In this document: positions 56,098 through 64,000 of the stretch, piece by piece
Layout: every line of letters begins with the position of its first letter
How positions within the stretch are numbered: the stretch's first letter is position 1
Source: Flammeovirga agarivorans
Lineage (GTDB): Bacteria; Bacteroidota; Bacteroidia; Cytophagales; Flammeovirgaceae
Direction of reading: 5' to 3'
Length of the DNA stretch: 64,000 bases
Assembly (NCBI RefSeq): GCF_012641475.1
Contig: NZ_JABAIL010000002.1
Location: 1,040,197 to 1,104,196, forward strand
Program-made: the position numbers and the translations under genes
Notes under the pieces: generated by a model
What the model was told of the DNA's origin: nothing
What the model saw: the letters and a program-made list of their open reading frames with translations, nothing else
Databases searched by the model: none

Positions 56098-57243
56098 TTA
56101 TTTGTTTCTTTGTGCTTCCCACTCTTCTCTTAAGCTCTCTTCAGAAAGACCGTATCTACCTGCTTGAGTTTGGAAGAATGGCTCCCAGTGAGAATCCAAT
56201 ACCTCAACGATTTCCTCATTTTTGATGATTGATTCATAACCTCTAGCACCTGGCATACCTGGTTTTCTTTGACCTGGACGAGCAGGAGAATCTTCGATAG
56301 CTTGAGCAAAACGGTCTGATTTTGCTAAAACTTCGCCTAAAGGACCGAATACTGAAGGGTCGATACAGATAAAGTAAGAACCACCTACTGAAGTACCGTC
56401 AGCTTTTTTGTCCACAATATCACCTAGTGATGGAACCTCTGGAGTGATGATACCACCTGGGTTAATGATACCAGAAAGTAATTCGTTGAATAAGTTCAAC
56501 ATGTATACTCTTGGATTAGAAAGTTGTTGGAAAGCCGATTGGTTGTATACACGACCGTAACCTTCGATTGGCTGAGCGTAAGGAGCTAAGTCATTTGATA
56601 AAGCACCTGTTTCAGGGTCAATTACATAATCACCTTTTAACTTTGTCCCTTGAAGAACCGCTTGTGCAGTATCTGCATCATACCACTCACAAAGTTTTGT
56701 TGACATCCATACTGGAGGTTTATCACCTGCAGGTCCGATACCATCAAACGGAGGTACAGAAATTGTATTTGACATACCACCTAGAGGTGAACACATTGGT
56801 ACTGAGTTGTTAGAAGTTAACGCTACACAACCTGCTTTTGATGCCATCCAAGTATAAGCACCGAATGAACCTGCGTCGTTATGGTTATGACCGAAAACGA
56901 TAGCAATACCATGCTTTTTCGCCTTTTCGATTGCCATATTGGCCATCTTAGTTAGCGTCCAATACCCTGAAGATCTTTTACCATCGATTGATGCCCAAGT
57001 ATCACCTTCTGCTACAACTTCTGGCTCAGCTTTAATATCTAATAAACCTGATTGGTGCATGATATCAATGGCCTCATAAACACCTAAACCTTGGTTTAAT
57101 TTACCCTGACGGATACCTAACATTAAGGCATCTGCAACCGCATCTCCATGTTCTTCTGATGCACCTGCTGCCATCCAAGTTCTTTTTAAAGCATATCTTA
57201 AGAAATCAGCATTAGTCGATTTAGTTTTTCCTTGTGCTCCCAT
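56098..57243 (-). CDS. Malate/L-lactate dehydrogenase family (Ldh2) oxidoreductase
   Basis: A 381-residue NAD(P)-dependent oxidoreductase of the Ldh2/MDH2 family, which also includes ureidoglycolate, piperidine-2-carboxylate and opine dehydrogenases. The GHNHNDAGSFGAYTWMASKAG region is the family active-site signature, followed by NNSVPMCSPLGG. It lies 74 bp after an SDR stop. The exact substrate cannot be assigned; the neighbours suggest an imino- or hydroxy-acid intermediate. Confidence 0.82.
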   Translation of the reverse strand: MGAQGKTKSTNADFLRYALKRTWMAAGASEEHGDAVADALMLGIRQGKLNQGLGVYEAIDIMHQSGLLDIKAEPEVVAEGDTWASIDGKRSSGYWTLTKMANMAIEKAKKHGIAIVFGHNHNDAGSFGAYTWMASKAGCVALTSNNSVPMCSPLGGMSNTISVPPFDGIGPAGDKPPVWMSTKLCEWYDADTAQAVLQGTKLKGDYVIDPETGALSNDLAPYAQPIEGYGRVYNQSAFQQLSNPRVYMLNLFNELLSGIINPGGIITPEVPSLGDIVDKKADGTSVGGSYFICIDPSVFGPLGEVLAKSDRFAQAIEDSPARPGQRKPGMPGARGYESIIKNEEIVEVLDSHWEPFFQTQAGRYGLSEESLREEWEAQRNK

Positions 57244-57317
57244 AGTAGTAATTTTTTTGATTGAGATTATATTTTGATGGGTGCAGTCTTTTTAACCACA
57301 CCCTTTAATTTTTTTAA

Positions 57318-58088
57318 TTATTCCGCTGCTAATGTATTGTAAGCATCGATACTCATACCTGCTGTGAAGCCACCATCGACTCCAATTACTTGACCGTTTA
57401 CAAAATCACAGTCTTTTGCAGATAAGAAGTGGATTAATGAAGCTACTTCTTCAGGTTCAGCAATTCGTCCAAGAGGTACTGCTTTGTGCTCCATTCTCAA
57501 TTGCGGTTGACCTTCTGGCGTGTTTGCCATTGGTGTATTTACTGAAGTTGGTGCAATTACGTTAGCTCTGATACCACGGCTACCCAATTCTACTGCAGCT
57601 GTTTTTGTGATACCTACTACTGCCCACTTCGATGCTACATATGGAGCTAAATAAGCCACACCCTGAACTGCGGCAGCAGAAGCTACATTGACAATACGAC
57701 CACCGTCGTTCATCTGAGGAACACCGAACTTGATACCATGAACAACACCTTTAGTATTGATAGCAAAGTTCTTATCAAAATTTTCGATGTCTGTTTCCAT
57801 CATGGTGTCGTAACCAAAGTTTGCACCAGCGTTATTTACTAGAATATCAATTTTACCGTATGTCTCAACAGCTTTATTGACCATCGCTTCTACTGATTCC
57901 GCACTAGAAACATCACATTGAACGAAAGTAGCTCCGATTTTTTCAGCGATCTCTGTTCCGTCTTTTCGACCTGAGATTACAACTTTCGCTCCTGCAGCGA
58001 TAAAACGCTCAGCAGTTTTCAAACCGATACCAGAAGTACCGCCTGTTACGATTGCAACTTGTCCTTCTAATGAAAAGAAATTTGCCAT
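57318..58088 (-). CDS. Short-chain dehydrogenase/reductase
   Basis: A 256-residue classical SDR with TGGTSGIGLKTA, NNAGANFG, active-site Ser (NVASAAA) and YVASK (Tyr, Lys). The C-terminus CDFVNGQVIGVDGGFTAG fits the usual SDR end. It lies 31 bp after the ureohydrolase gene, suggesting co-transcription. Substrate is unknown. Confidence 0.9.
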   Translation of the reverse strand: MANFFSLEGQVAIVTGGTSGIGLKTAERFIAAGAKVVISGRKDGTEIAEKIGATFVQCDVSSAESVEAMVNKAVETYGKIDILVNNAGANFGYDTMMETDIENFDKNFAINTKGVVHGIKFGVPQMNDGGRIVNVASAAAVQGVAYLAPYVASKWAVVGITKTAAVELGSRGIRANVIAPTSVNTPMANTPEGQPQLRMEHKAVPLGRIAEPEEVASLIHFLSAKDCDFVNGQVIGVDGGFTAGMSIDAYNTLAAE

Positions 58089-58119
58089 GATATATTTAAT
58101 GTTTTAAAGTTCTGAGTGA

Positions 58120-59283
58120 TTAAAGTGTAACGTTACCAAACGCTTGAGGCCAGTTTGTAGGATGATTTTCACCACCATTTCTACGTTTCACATCTGCCGC
58201 TAACCAGCAAAGGATCTTCCAGCTAAGACCTGCAGCGATGTAACCAAATGTTTTCGCAGGGTCATTTTGCGGAGCGTATTCAACAACATCAGCACCTACA
58301 AGATTTACTTTACCTGACATTCTCACTAATTTCAATACATCATGTACCCAATTGGCATCCAAACCAAATGGCTCAACAGCAGAAGAAGCTGAGTTGTATA
58401 CAGGGTCTAATGAATCCAAGTCTAGTGAGATATATGTTGGGCCGTCGCCTACTACTTCGATAATTTTGTCCGCCATTTCTCTTGGAGACATTACTCTAGC
58501 TTCATCAGCGAAGTATACATTAGTACCGAAGTTTTTCGCGTGACCACCTACAAGACCAGTCATTCTACCTCTGATACCAATTTGGATCATTCTTTCAGGG
58601 TCTACATTACCTTTTGCAAAGTTTTGAGTAAACATGTTACCTGAGTGATATGGATATGGGAAGTCAGCTTCCGTTACCAAATCATAGTGAGCATCAAAGT
58701 GAATTACTGAAAGTGGACCGTAAGTCTCACCCAACGTCATTAAAGGAGCTACTGAAACAGTATGGTCACCACCCCACATAAATGGAACAATGTGATTGTC
58801 ACAAACAATTTTTCTGTAGTGTTCAATAGCATGTTCCATTTCACTTGACAAATCAAACTGACCATACGTATCAATTGTACCATAGTCAATAATGTTAGCA
58901 AAATCGAAAGGAATATCGAACTCACCATTAATCCATGGCTCTGTTGTACCCATGAAGTTTTTCGATAATTCTCTTAATGCTTTTGGACCATATTTATGTG
59001 AAGCATTCATAGGAGCAGACTTTTCGAATGGCATACCAATAATAGCAATATCTGCTTCTTCCAAGTCTCTTGAGAATGGAGCCATAAAAGCACCTAGGTA
59101 ATCTTTGTTGATGTTACTCAAAAACTCGATACCTTGTCCGCCACCCATAGTTTTTACTCTTTCCAAGTGAGCTTTAACGTCTGGATGAACACCATCTCTA
59201 CTTGTTGAGTTCTTCCATAAGTCTTGGTACTTTTCTAATCTCTCTTGTGGGATAGCAGGGTACTTTTTGATTTCCTTTTTCAT
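58120..59283 (-). CDS. Ureohydrolase (arginase/agmatinase superfamily)
   Basis: A 387-residue Mn-dependent hydrolase cleaving guanidino groups to urea. Metal ligands appear in WGGDHTVSVAP (His), IHFDAHYDLVTE (Asp, His, Asp) and SLDLDSLDPVY (Asp, Asp). The N-terminal 75 residues form an extension not usual for arginase. The substrate could be agmatine, guanidinobutyrate or another guanidino compound. First gene of the accessory cluster; a CAATCGTTC site lies 60 bp upstream. Confidence 0.9.
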   Translation of the reverse strand: MKKEIKKYPAIPQERLEKYQDLWKNSTSRDGVHPDVKAHLERVKTMGGGQGIEFLSNINKDYLGAFMAPFSRDLEEADIAIIGMPFEKSAPMNASHKYGPKALRELSKNFMGTTEPWINGEFDIPFDFANIIDYGTIDTYGQFDLSSEMEHAIEHYRKIVCDNHIVPFMWGGDHTVSVAPLMTLGETYGPLSVIHFDAHYDLVTEADFPYPYHSGNMFTQNFAKGNVDPERMIQIGIRGRMTGLVGGHAKNFGTNVYFADEARVMSPREMADKIIEVVGDGPTYISLDLDSLDPVYNSASSAVEPFGLDANWVHDVLKLVRMSGKVNLVGADVVEYAPQNDPAKTFGYIAAGLSWKILCWLAADVKRRNGGENHPTNWPQAFGNVTL

Positions 59284-59714
59284 AGTTGAATGATTTTATA
59301 GTAATGAATATTTTATTCCGTATTTGAAGAAGATAAATTATTATTCAATCGTTCGAATTAATTATTCTTCGATTAAAAAACCGCTGTTTAAAAGCGATTT
59401 CAATTTCAATAACGTCTTAGGATGAATTAAGTTTCAAAAGTGGGTTATAAAAATTTCTTAATAACATTGAATAATAATGTAGGTTATCAATAAATATCTC
59501 CCTTATATAAAAGGGCCGTAATTAGATTGTCGTAATATGTCGATGACTTCACAATGTTAATAAATAATATTTGTTAACATGAAAAAGAATTAAAAAAAAG
59601 CTTAAATAATTCGTATTGAATTTATTTTCAGACACTTAACTAAAATAATAATGAAAAAAAAGTAGACTTTTTTCGTTATATATCACTTAAGTATTTAAAC
59701 ACAGTGTACTTTAC
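59284..59714. other. Intergenic region upstream of the ureohydrolase cluster
   Basis: No gene seen. It contains one CAATCGTTC copy, several short A/T stem-loops and a T-rich 3' flank of the regulator gene. It is likely to hold the cluster promoter. Confidence 0.55.
59343..59357 (+). promoter_or_regulatory. Recurring motif copy 4 (CAATCGTTC)
   Basis: ATTCAATCGTTCGAA, 60 bp upstream of the ureohydrolase start. Over 15 bp it is identical to copy 3. Confidence 0.45.
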
Positions 59715-61757
59715 CTAAATTTTCTTAGGTTTATGAATATTCAATTTTTTCAATTTCGATCTCAAAGTTGCTTCATTAATTTTCAAAAGTTCCGATGCAC
59801 TGTTCTTTCCACTTACCTTCCACTTACAATGCTCCAACGTCTTGGTTATATATTGTTTTTCATACTCATCGAGACATAAAAATTCAGTAACTACTGCTTT
59901 GTGTTCTTCTTTATAAGTATCAAAATCTAAAAGACGCAATGTCTTTCCATGAGAAGACACTGCCGCTTTCTTTACGATATATTTCAATTCTTTGATATTC
60001 TCTGGCCAATCATAAGACTGTAACTTTTTGATTGTGGCTAAAGAAACCTTCAGCGAAGGAATTGCATTTTTCTTACAATAGTCTTCAATAAAAAGATCTA
60101 CATAATAGGGAATATCAGACATGCGGTATTTTAAATCGGGTAGATTAATTCTATAAATAGAAAGGTATTTATGTAGCTCTCCATTAAATTCATCTTCTTC
60201 TACCAACTTCCTTATGTCTTTAGTCGTAGTAGCTAAAATTCTAACATCATATTCTTGCTGTTCCAGATCATCCTGTCGCTTCAAAAGGTCCAATAAATCC
60301 AATTGATCCTCATGGGATAACTCATCTATATCTTCTAGAATTAATGTTCCTCCATTCGCTACATCTAATATGCTTTTGTTATACCCTTGGTTATAGGTAT
60401 TATCATCATAATACTTGGACCTAAATATCCCATTCAAAGTTTTGTGACAACGGTATTCTATTTGTGGTTTCGTTTTACGGTCTCCTTTCTTAATCAGCTC
60501 ATTCGCCAAAAAAGTTTTTCCTGCACCCTTATTTCCTTCTATTAGTACTGTTGTTTTATAATTAGCAATTCGGTCGAGCTCTTTATCTATTGACTTTGCG
60601 AAAGTACTTTCTACATATAATATATTAGAAACACTTTTACGCTGTGCATTCTGTTTTAAAAAAGTGTTTTCTTCTTCAAGTTTCTCTGTAGCATCTTTTA
60701 ATTGCAGCAGTGTCTGCTCCAATTGTCTGTGTTCATTCAGCTTGTCAGTAATATCATACCCTACTATAAAATCTACATACTTTCCTTTACCTCTTAATAC
60801 CTTGACTTTTGAATATTCGATATTCCTCACTTCGTCACTTGTTAACTGCAACTTCCCTTGGTTCTCTGAATTTTCTTCCTTCTCAAAAAAGGTATTTAAG
60901 TTCTTATTGATGATTTCCCATTTCTTACCATAAAATTTCTTCTCTGTAAATCTATTGAGGTAATTAATTTTTTGATTCTGATCGTGACCAATTACATATA
61001 AATCTATATTCTCAATAAGGTCTTCGTAACTTCCATTGATGTTCAACAATACTCTATTTGCATCAATTTTTTTCTTGAAATGTAGAAGTAGATCAACCGA
61101 AAGTAGCATCACTATTAAAGCTGTCATATACTCAGAAATATATACTCCCTCTATTTCACCAACATCAATCATTACATCATATATTCCGCCTAAAGTGAAA
61201 CAAAGAAATAAACAACTCACAAAAACGACTTTAGAATTCTTGTAAGAATAGATGATCAACCTAACAAAGAAAACCAGACAACTCAGGTAAAAAATAGAAG
61301 AAACCCACTCATAAACTTCATTAGTATTGCCTACCAAAATATAGTAAAAGCTATTGGCTGAAATTTCGATTCTTTTTATTGTTTCATTTCCTGTGATTAC
61401 AAATTCATTATTAAAATAAATAATTAAGAGAATCGACAGTAACGTAATCCCTGTGATTCCATAAAATGATTTATTTACTCTGTATTTTGTTAAATCAAAT
61501 AGTGCTAAAAATACCAGTTGAATTAAAGACAAATAAATAACCATTGTTATTGTCAAGTAATTCTGGTAATCCAATATTTCCGTTTTGGTATGTAACTGAG
61601 TACTAGAATAGATATAGATAGCCGACATAATACTCATGCCAGCATATATGATTTTATTTTTCTCCTTCTTCTTAAACAAGAAAAATATGAAATAGAATAT
61701 TGATAAGGATAAGAATAATCCAATAAGGATAAAATTTATTTGTTGCAGAAAATTCAT
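59715..61757 (-). CDS. Membrane-anchored regulator with degenerate sigma-54-activator AAA+ domain and Fis-type helix-turn-helix
   Basis: A 680-residue protein. Seven or so hydrophobic helices (about 1-230) form a sensor. A PAS-like domain (about 240-340) and a coiled coil (about 340-375) follow. An AAA+ domain (about 378-600) has Walker A GNKGAGKT. Its Walker B is LILEDID, where the family has LFLDEIG; the GAFTGA loop is replaced by YDDNTYNQGYNKS. The arginine finger region FREDLYYRL reads FNGELHKYL and the sensor II NVREL reads NIKEL. The end (LLKINEATLRSKLKKLNI) is a Fis-type DNA-binding helix-turn-helix. It may bind DNA in response to a membrane signal without ATP-driven sigma-54 activation. 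Confidence 0.7.
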   Translation of the reverse strand: MNFLQQINFILIGLFLSLSIFYFIFFLFKKKEKNKIIYAGMSIMSAIYIYSSTQLHTKTEILDYQNYLTITMVIYLSLIQLVFLALFDLTKYRVNKSFYGITGITLLSILLIIYFNNEFVITGNETIKRIEISANSFYYILVGNTNEVYEWVSSIFYLSCLVFFVRLIIYSYKNSKVVFVSCLFLCFTLGGIYDVMIDVGEIEGVYISEYMTALIVMLLSVDLLLHFKKKIDANRVLLNINGSYEDLIENIDLYVIGHDQNQKINYLNRFTEKKFYGKKWEIINKNLNTFFEKEENSENQGKLQLTSDEVRNIEYSKVKVLRGKGKYVDFIVGYDITDKLNEHRQLEQTLLQLKDATEKLEEENTFLKQNAQRKSVSNILYVESTFAKSIDKELDRIANYKTTVLIEGNKGAGKTFLANELIKKGDRKTKPQIEYRCHKTLNGIFRSKYYDDNTYNQGYNKSILDVANGGTLILEDIDELSHEDQLDLLDLLKRQDDLEQQEYDVRILATTTKDIRKLVEEDEFNGELHKYLSIYRINLPDLKYRMSDIPYYVDLFIEDYCKKNAIPSLKVSLATIKKLQSYDWPENIKELKYIVKKAAVSSHGKTLRLLDFDTYKEEHKAVVTEFLCLDEYEKQYITKTLEHCKWKVSGKNSASELLKINEATLRSKLKKLNIHKPKKI

Positions 61758-61903
61758 TCAGGTTATTCGTTCAGGTTAACACAATATATAATATACTCTA
61801 TGATAAAGTAACAAAGCAAGCTTCTTTGATAGATTTCAATAACATTGAGTAATATGATATTAAAAAATTCTAAAAGATAATTAAGTATGAATCCTTAAAC
61901 ACT

Positions 61904-61918
61904 ATTCAATCGTTCAAT
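61904..61918 (+). promoter_or_regulatory. Recurring motif copy 5 (CAATCGTTC)
   Basis: ATTCAATCGTTCAAT, 38 bp upstream of the plus-strand HNH/AP2-like gene and about 150 bp from the start of the regulator on the minus strand. The final GA of the usual 11-mer is AA. Confidence 0.4.
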
Positions 61919-61955
61919 TAATAATACTGGTATTAAATAATCTAACTTTCAAGAT

Positions 61956-62501
61956 ATGCTGTGTAGAATTAAATTGAAAAATATTGATAGTAGTGTGCTT
62001 ATTTCAACAAACACTTTAGAATTACTAGAACACCACCCTTATTTTAAAAAGATAAATCTGATGGAAAATTTAAGAATACATTCAAATGGGTATGTTTTCT
62101 TTCAAAAAAATTATCCTCAACCTAATGGAAAATACAAGAATATCACACTATACCTCCATAAAATCATTGCAGAACACTTTGTGTCAAAGGTAGACTCCGA
62201 TAAGAAACTCTTTGTACACATTAAAAATGGTAATCTACTAGATCTTAGAGAAGACAATCTAGAATGGGTTACCATGGCTGATTTACGAAGAAGGCAAAAA
62301 CATCGTAATAAAACAGGTTTTAGGGGTGTTACTCAACTTAGTAGTAATTCTTTTAAGGCAACGCTTTACATCGATGGAGACCGTGTAGATATAGGAGTTT
62401 ATAAAACTGCTGAAGAAGCTAGTGAAGCCTATCAAGAGGCTTCTGAAAAACTATTTGGCAAAATTAAAAAGCCTGTAGCTAAGAAAAATCTCACCCTCTA
62501 A
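61956..62501 (+). CDS. HNH-like/AP2-domain protein
   Basis: A 181-residue protein. The N-terminal region resembles an HNH/NUMOD-type fold: ITLYLHKIIAEHFV and FVHIKNGNLLDLREDNLEWVTM match the 'H...VAeaF ... nHiDGnk.dNr..NLeWvt' pattern, with the second catalytic Asn changed. The C-terminal 60 residues have an AP2 domain (TGFRGVTQLSSNSFKATLYIDG, then IGVYKTAEEASEAYQEA), which binds DNA. Standalone proteins of this build occur in bacteria and phages and may be former homing endonucleases or transcription factors. It is plus-strand, beside the rRNA operon. Confidence 0.6.
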   Translation: MLCRIKLKNIDSSVLISTNTLELLEHHPYFKKINLMENLRIHSNGYVFFQKNYPQPNGKYKNITLYLHKIIAEHFVSKVDSDKKLFVHIKNGNLLDLREDNLEWVTMADLRRRQKHRNKTGFRGVTQLSSNSFKATLYIDGDRVDIGVYKTAEEASEAYQEASEKLFGKIKKPVAKKNLTL

Positions 62502-62740
62502 TAATAGTAGGAGTTGAATTTAAGATATTCACAATCTTCAGTGAAGTTCAATCTTAACAACACCAATAATTTTGATAACTTTATTTCATCGTAAAATTAT
62601 CAGTATCTATTCTAAATTCTTGTTGATAAACTATGTATACAAAAGAATAATACACAAAGTTATCAACAAGGATTTTTTAGTTTAAACATAATTATCAACA
62701 ATAGACTACTTATTTAGTTTACCTGTGAATAATTGATGTA
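62502..62740. other. AT-rich intergenic region with DnaA-box-like sites upstream of the rRNA terminator
   Basis: No gene or RNA seen. The region carries TTATCAACA at 62660-62668 and 62692-62700, its reverse at 62621-62629, and TGTGAATAA at 62724-62732 (reverse of TTATTCACA). Successive start-to-start distances are 39, 32 and 32 bp. It lies between the HNH/AP2-like gene and the rRNA terminator. Confidence 0.5.
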
Positions 62741-62779
62741 AAAAAAAGGTTAGCTAACATCTTGTGTTAACTAACCTTC
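62740..62779 (-). terminator. Terminator of the rRNA operon
   Basis: A long stem (AAGGTTAG with CTAACCTT, then TAACA with TGTTA, loop TCTTG region) ends on the minus strand in a run of about eight T. It lies 15 bp after the 5S 3' end. Confidence 0.9.
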
Positions 62780-62792
62780 TATATTTAATGAA

Positions 62793-62902
62793 TGTGGCGC
62801 CGACTTACTCTCCCGGGGGTTAACCCAGTACCATCAGCACTGTAGGGCTTAACTGCTCTGTTCGGAATGGGAAGAGGTGAACACCTACGTCATTGGCACC
62901 AT
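62793..62902 (-). rRNA. rrf: 5S ribosomal RNA
   Basis: About 108 nt. The minus strand begins GGTGCCAATGACGTAGGTG, contains TTCCCATTCCGAACAGAGCA and the GATGGTACT loop E region, and closes with GGCGCCA pairing to the 5' end. Ends are approximate to a few bases. It follows the 23S gene by about 120 nt, the usual order. Confidence 0.92.
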
Positions 62903-63023
62903 CAATTTCTTAATGATCTAATGATTTTTTGAATCTAATCACTATCATAAAGTTGTACTATAACTTCATTGACAGCGAAAAGGAAAAACTCTGTCGCTAC
63001 CTCTCATCAAGAAAGGTAGCAAC

Positions 63024-64000
<977 letters not shown>

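Noticed and set aside
59654..59674. AAAAAAAAG TAGA CTTTTTT hairpin just after the regulator gene
   Set aside because: Only one G-C pair in the stem; too weak to call a terminator, though transcript data might show one nearby.
61757..61778. Direct repeat TTCAGGTTA at 61757-61765 and 61770-61778 upstream of the regulator
   Set aside because: Its first copy overlaps the start codon of the gene and the repeat is only 9 bp; no other copies seen.

Overview
The window is chromosomal DNA from a Bacteroidota bacterium, most likely a marine member of the Cytophagales close to Flammeovirga. This is an inference from gene content, not from any search. The supporting signs are alternative complex III genes, two giant secreted proteins with type IX secretion (T9SS) C-terminal sorting domains, many lipoproteins and outer-membrane barrels, AT-rich intergenic DNA, little sign of Shine-Dalgarno sites, and promoters of the Bacteroidota type (TTTG, about 19-20 bp, TAnnTTTG). 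Almost every gene is on the minus strand. The exceptions are an acyl-CoA thioesterase, an AsmA-like protein, a small peptide gene, an outer-membrane barrel and an HNH/AP2-like protein.

Layout. 1-4863: start of the alternative complex III operon (actA, actB, partial actC) with a recognisable promoter. 5342-5503: tRNA-Cys with promoter and terminator. 5630-12145: housekeeping genes (thioesterase, pheS, SlyD-like FKBP, a SAM methyltransferase, a buk-ptb operon) and small hypotheticals. 12265-23489: two giant T9SS cargo proteins. 23712-31789: a TlpA-like thioredoxin lipoprotein, gatB, two rhomboid proteases, recJ, a DUF423 membrane protein and a nitronate monooxygenase-like flavoprotein behind a perfect 26-bp palindrome. 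31938-38255: a membrane protein with a hedgehog/M15-like peptidase signature, a 1092-residue AsmA-like protein, a GNAT, a 39-codon gene with its own terminator, and a surface-antigen barrel. 38297-42724: GH9 glycosidase, two paralogous small lipoproteins and a PKD lipoprotein. 42809-46973: porin/barrel operon and nadK. 47055-59283: an accessory run of eleven minus-strand genes (ureohydrolase, three SDRs, an Ldh2-type dehydrogenase, a nucleoside-deaminase-like enzyme, a membrane protein, a barrel, a PLP decarboxylase, a PHP hydrolase and an MFS exporter) whose joint pathway I cannot assign. 59715-62501: a membrane-anchored, catalytically degenerate sigma-54-activator-like regulator and an HNH/AP2-like protein. 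62793-64000: the 5S gene and the 3' third of the 23S gene of an rRNA operon read leftwards.

The most interesting signals are as follows. An exact 9-mer (CAATCGTTC) recurs at five intergenic sites and was not noticed in any gene. The AAA+ regulator has lost most of its catalytic residues yet keeps its Walker A. The 47-59 kb enzyme/exporter cluster is unassigned. A cryptic LAS-type peptidase and a small peptide gene are also present. A regularly spaced set of DnaA-box-like 9-mers lies beside the rRNA operon. No CRISPR array, insertion sequence or prophage was seen.
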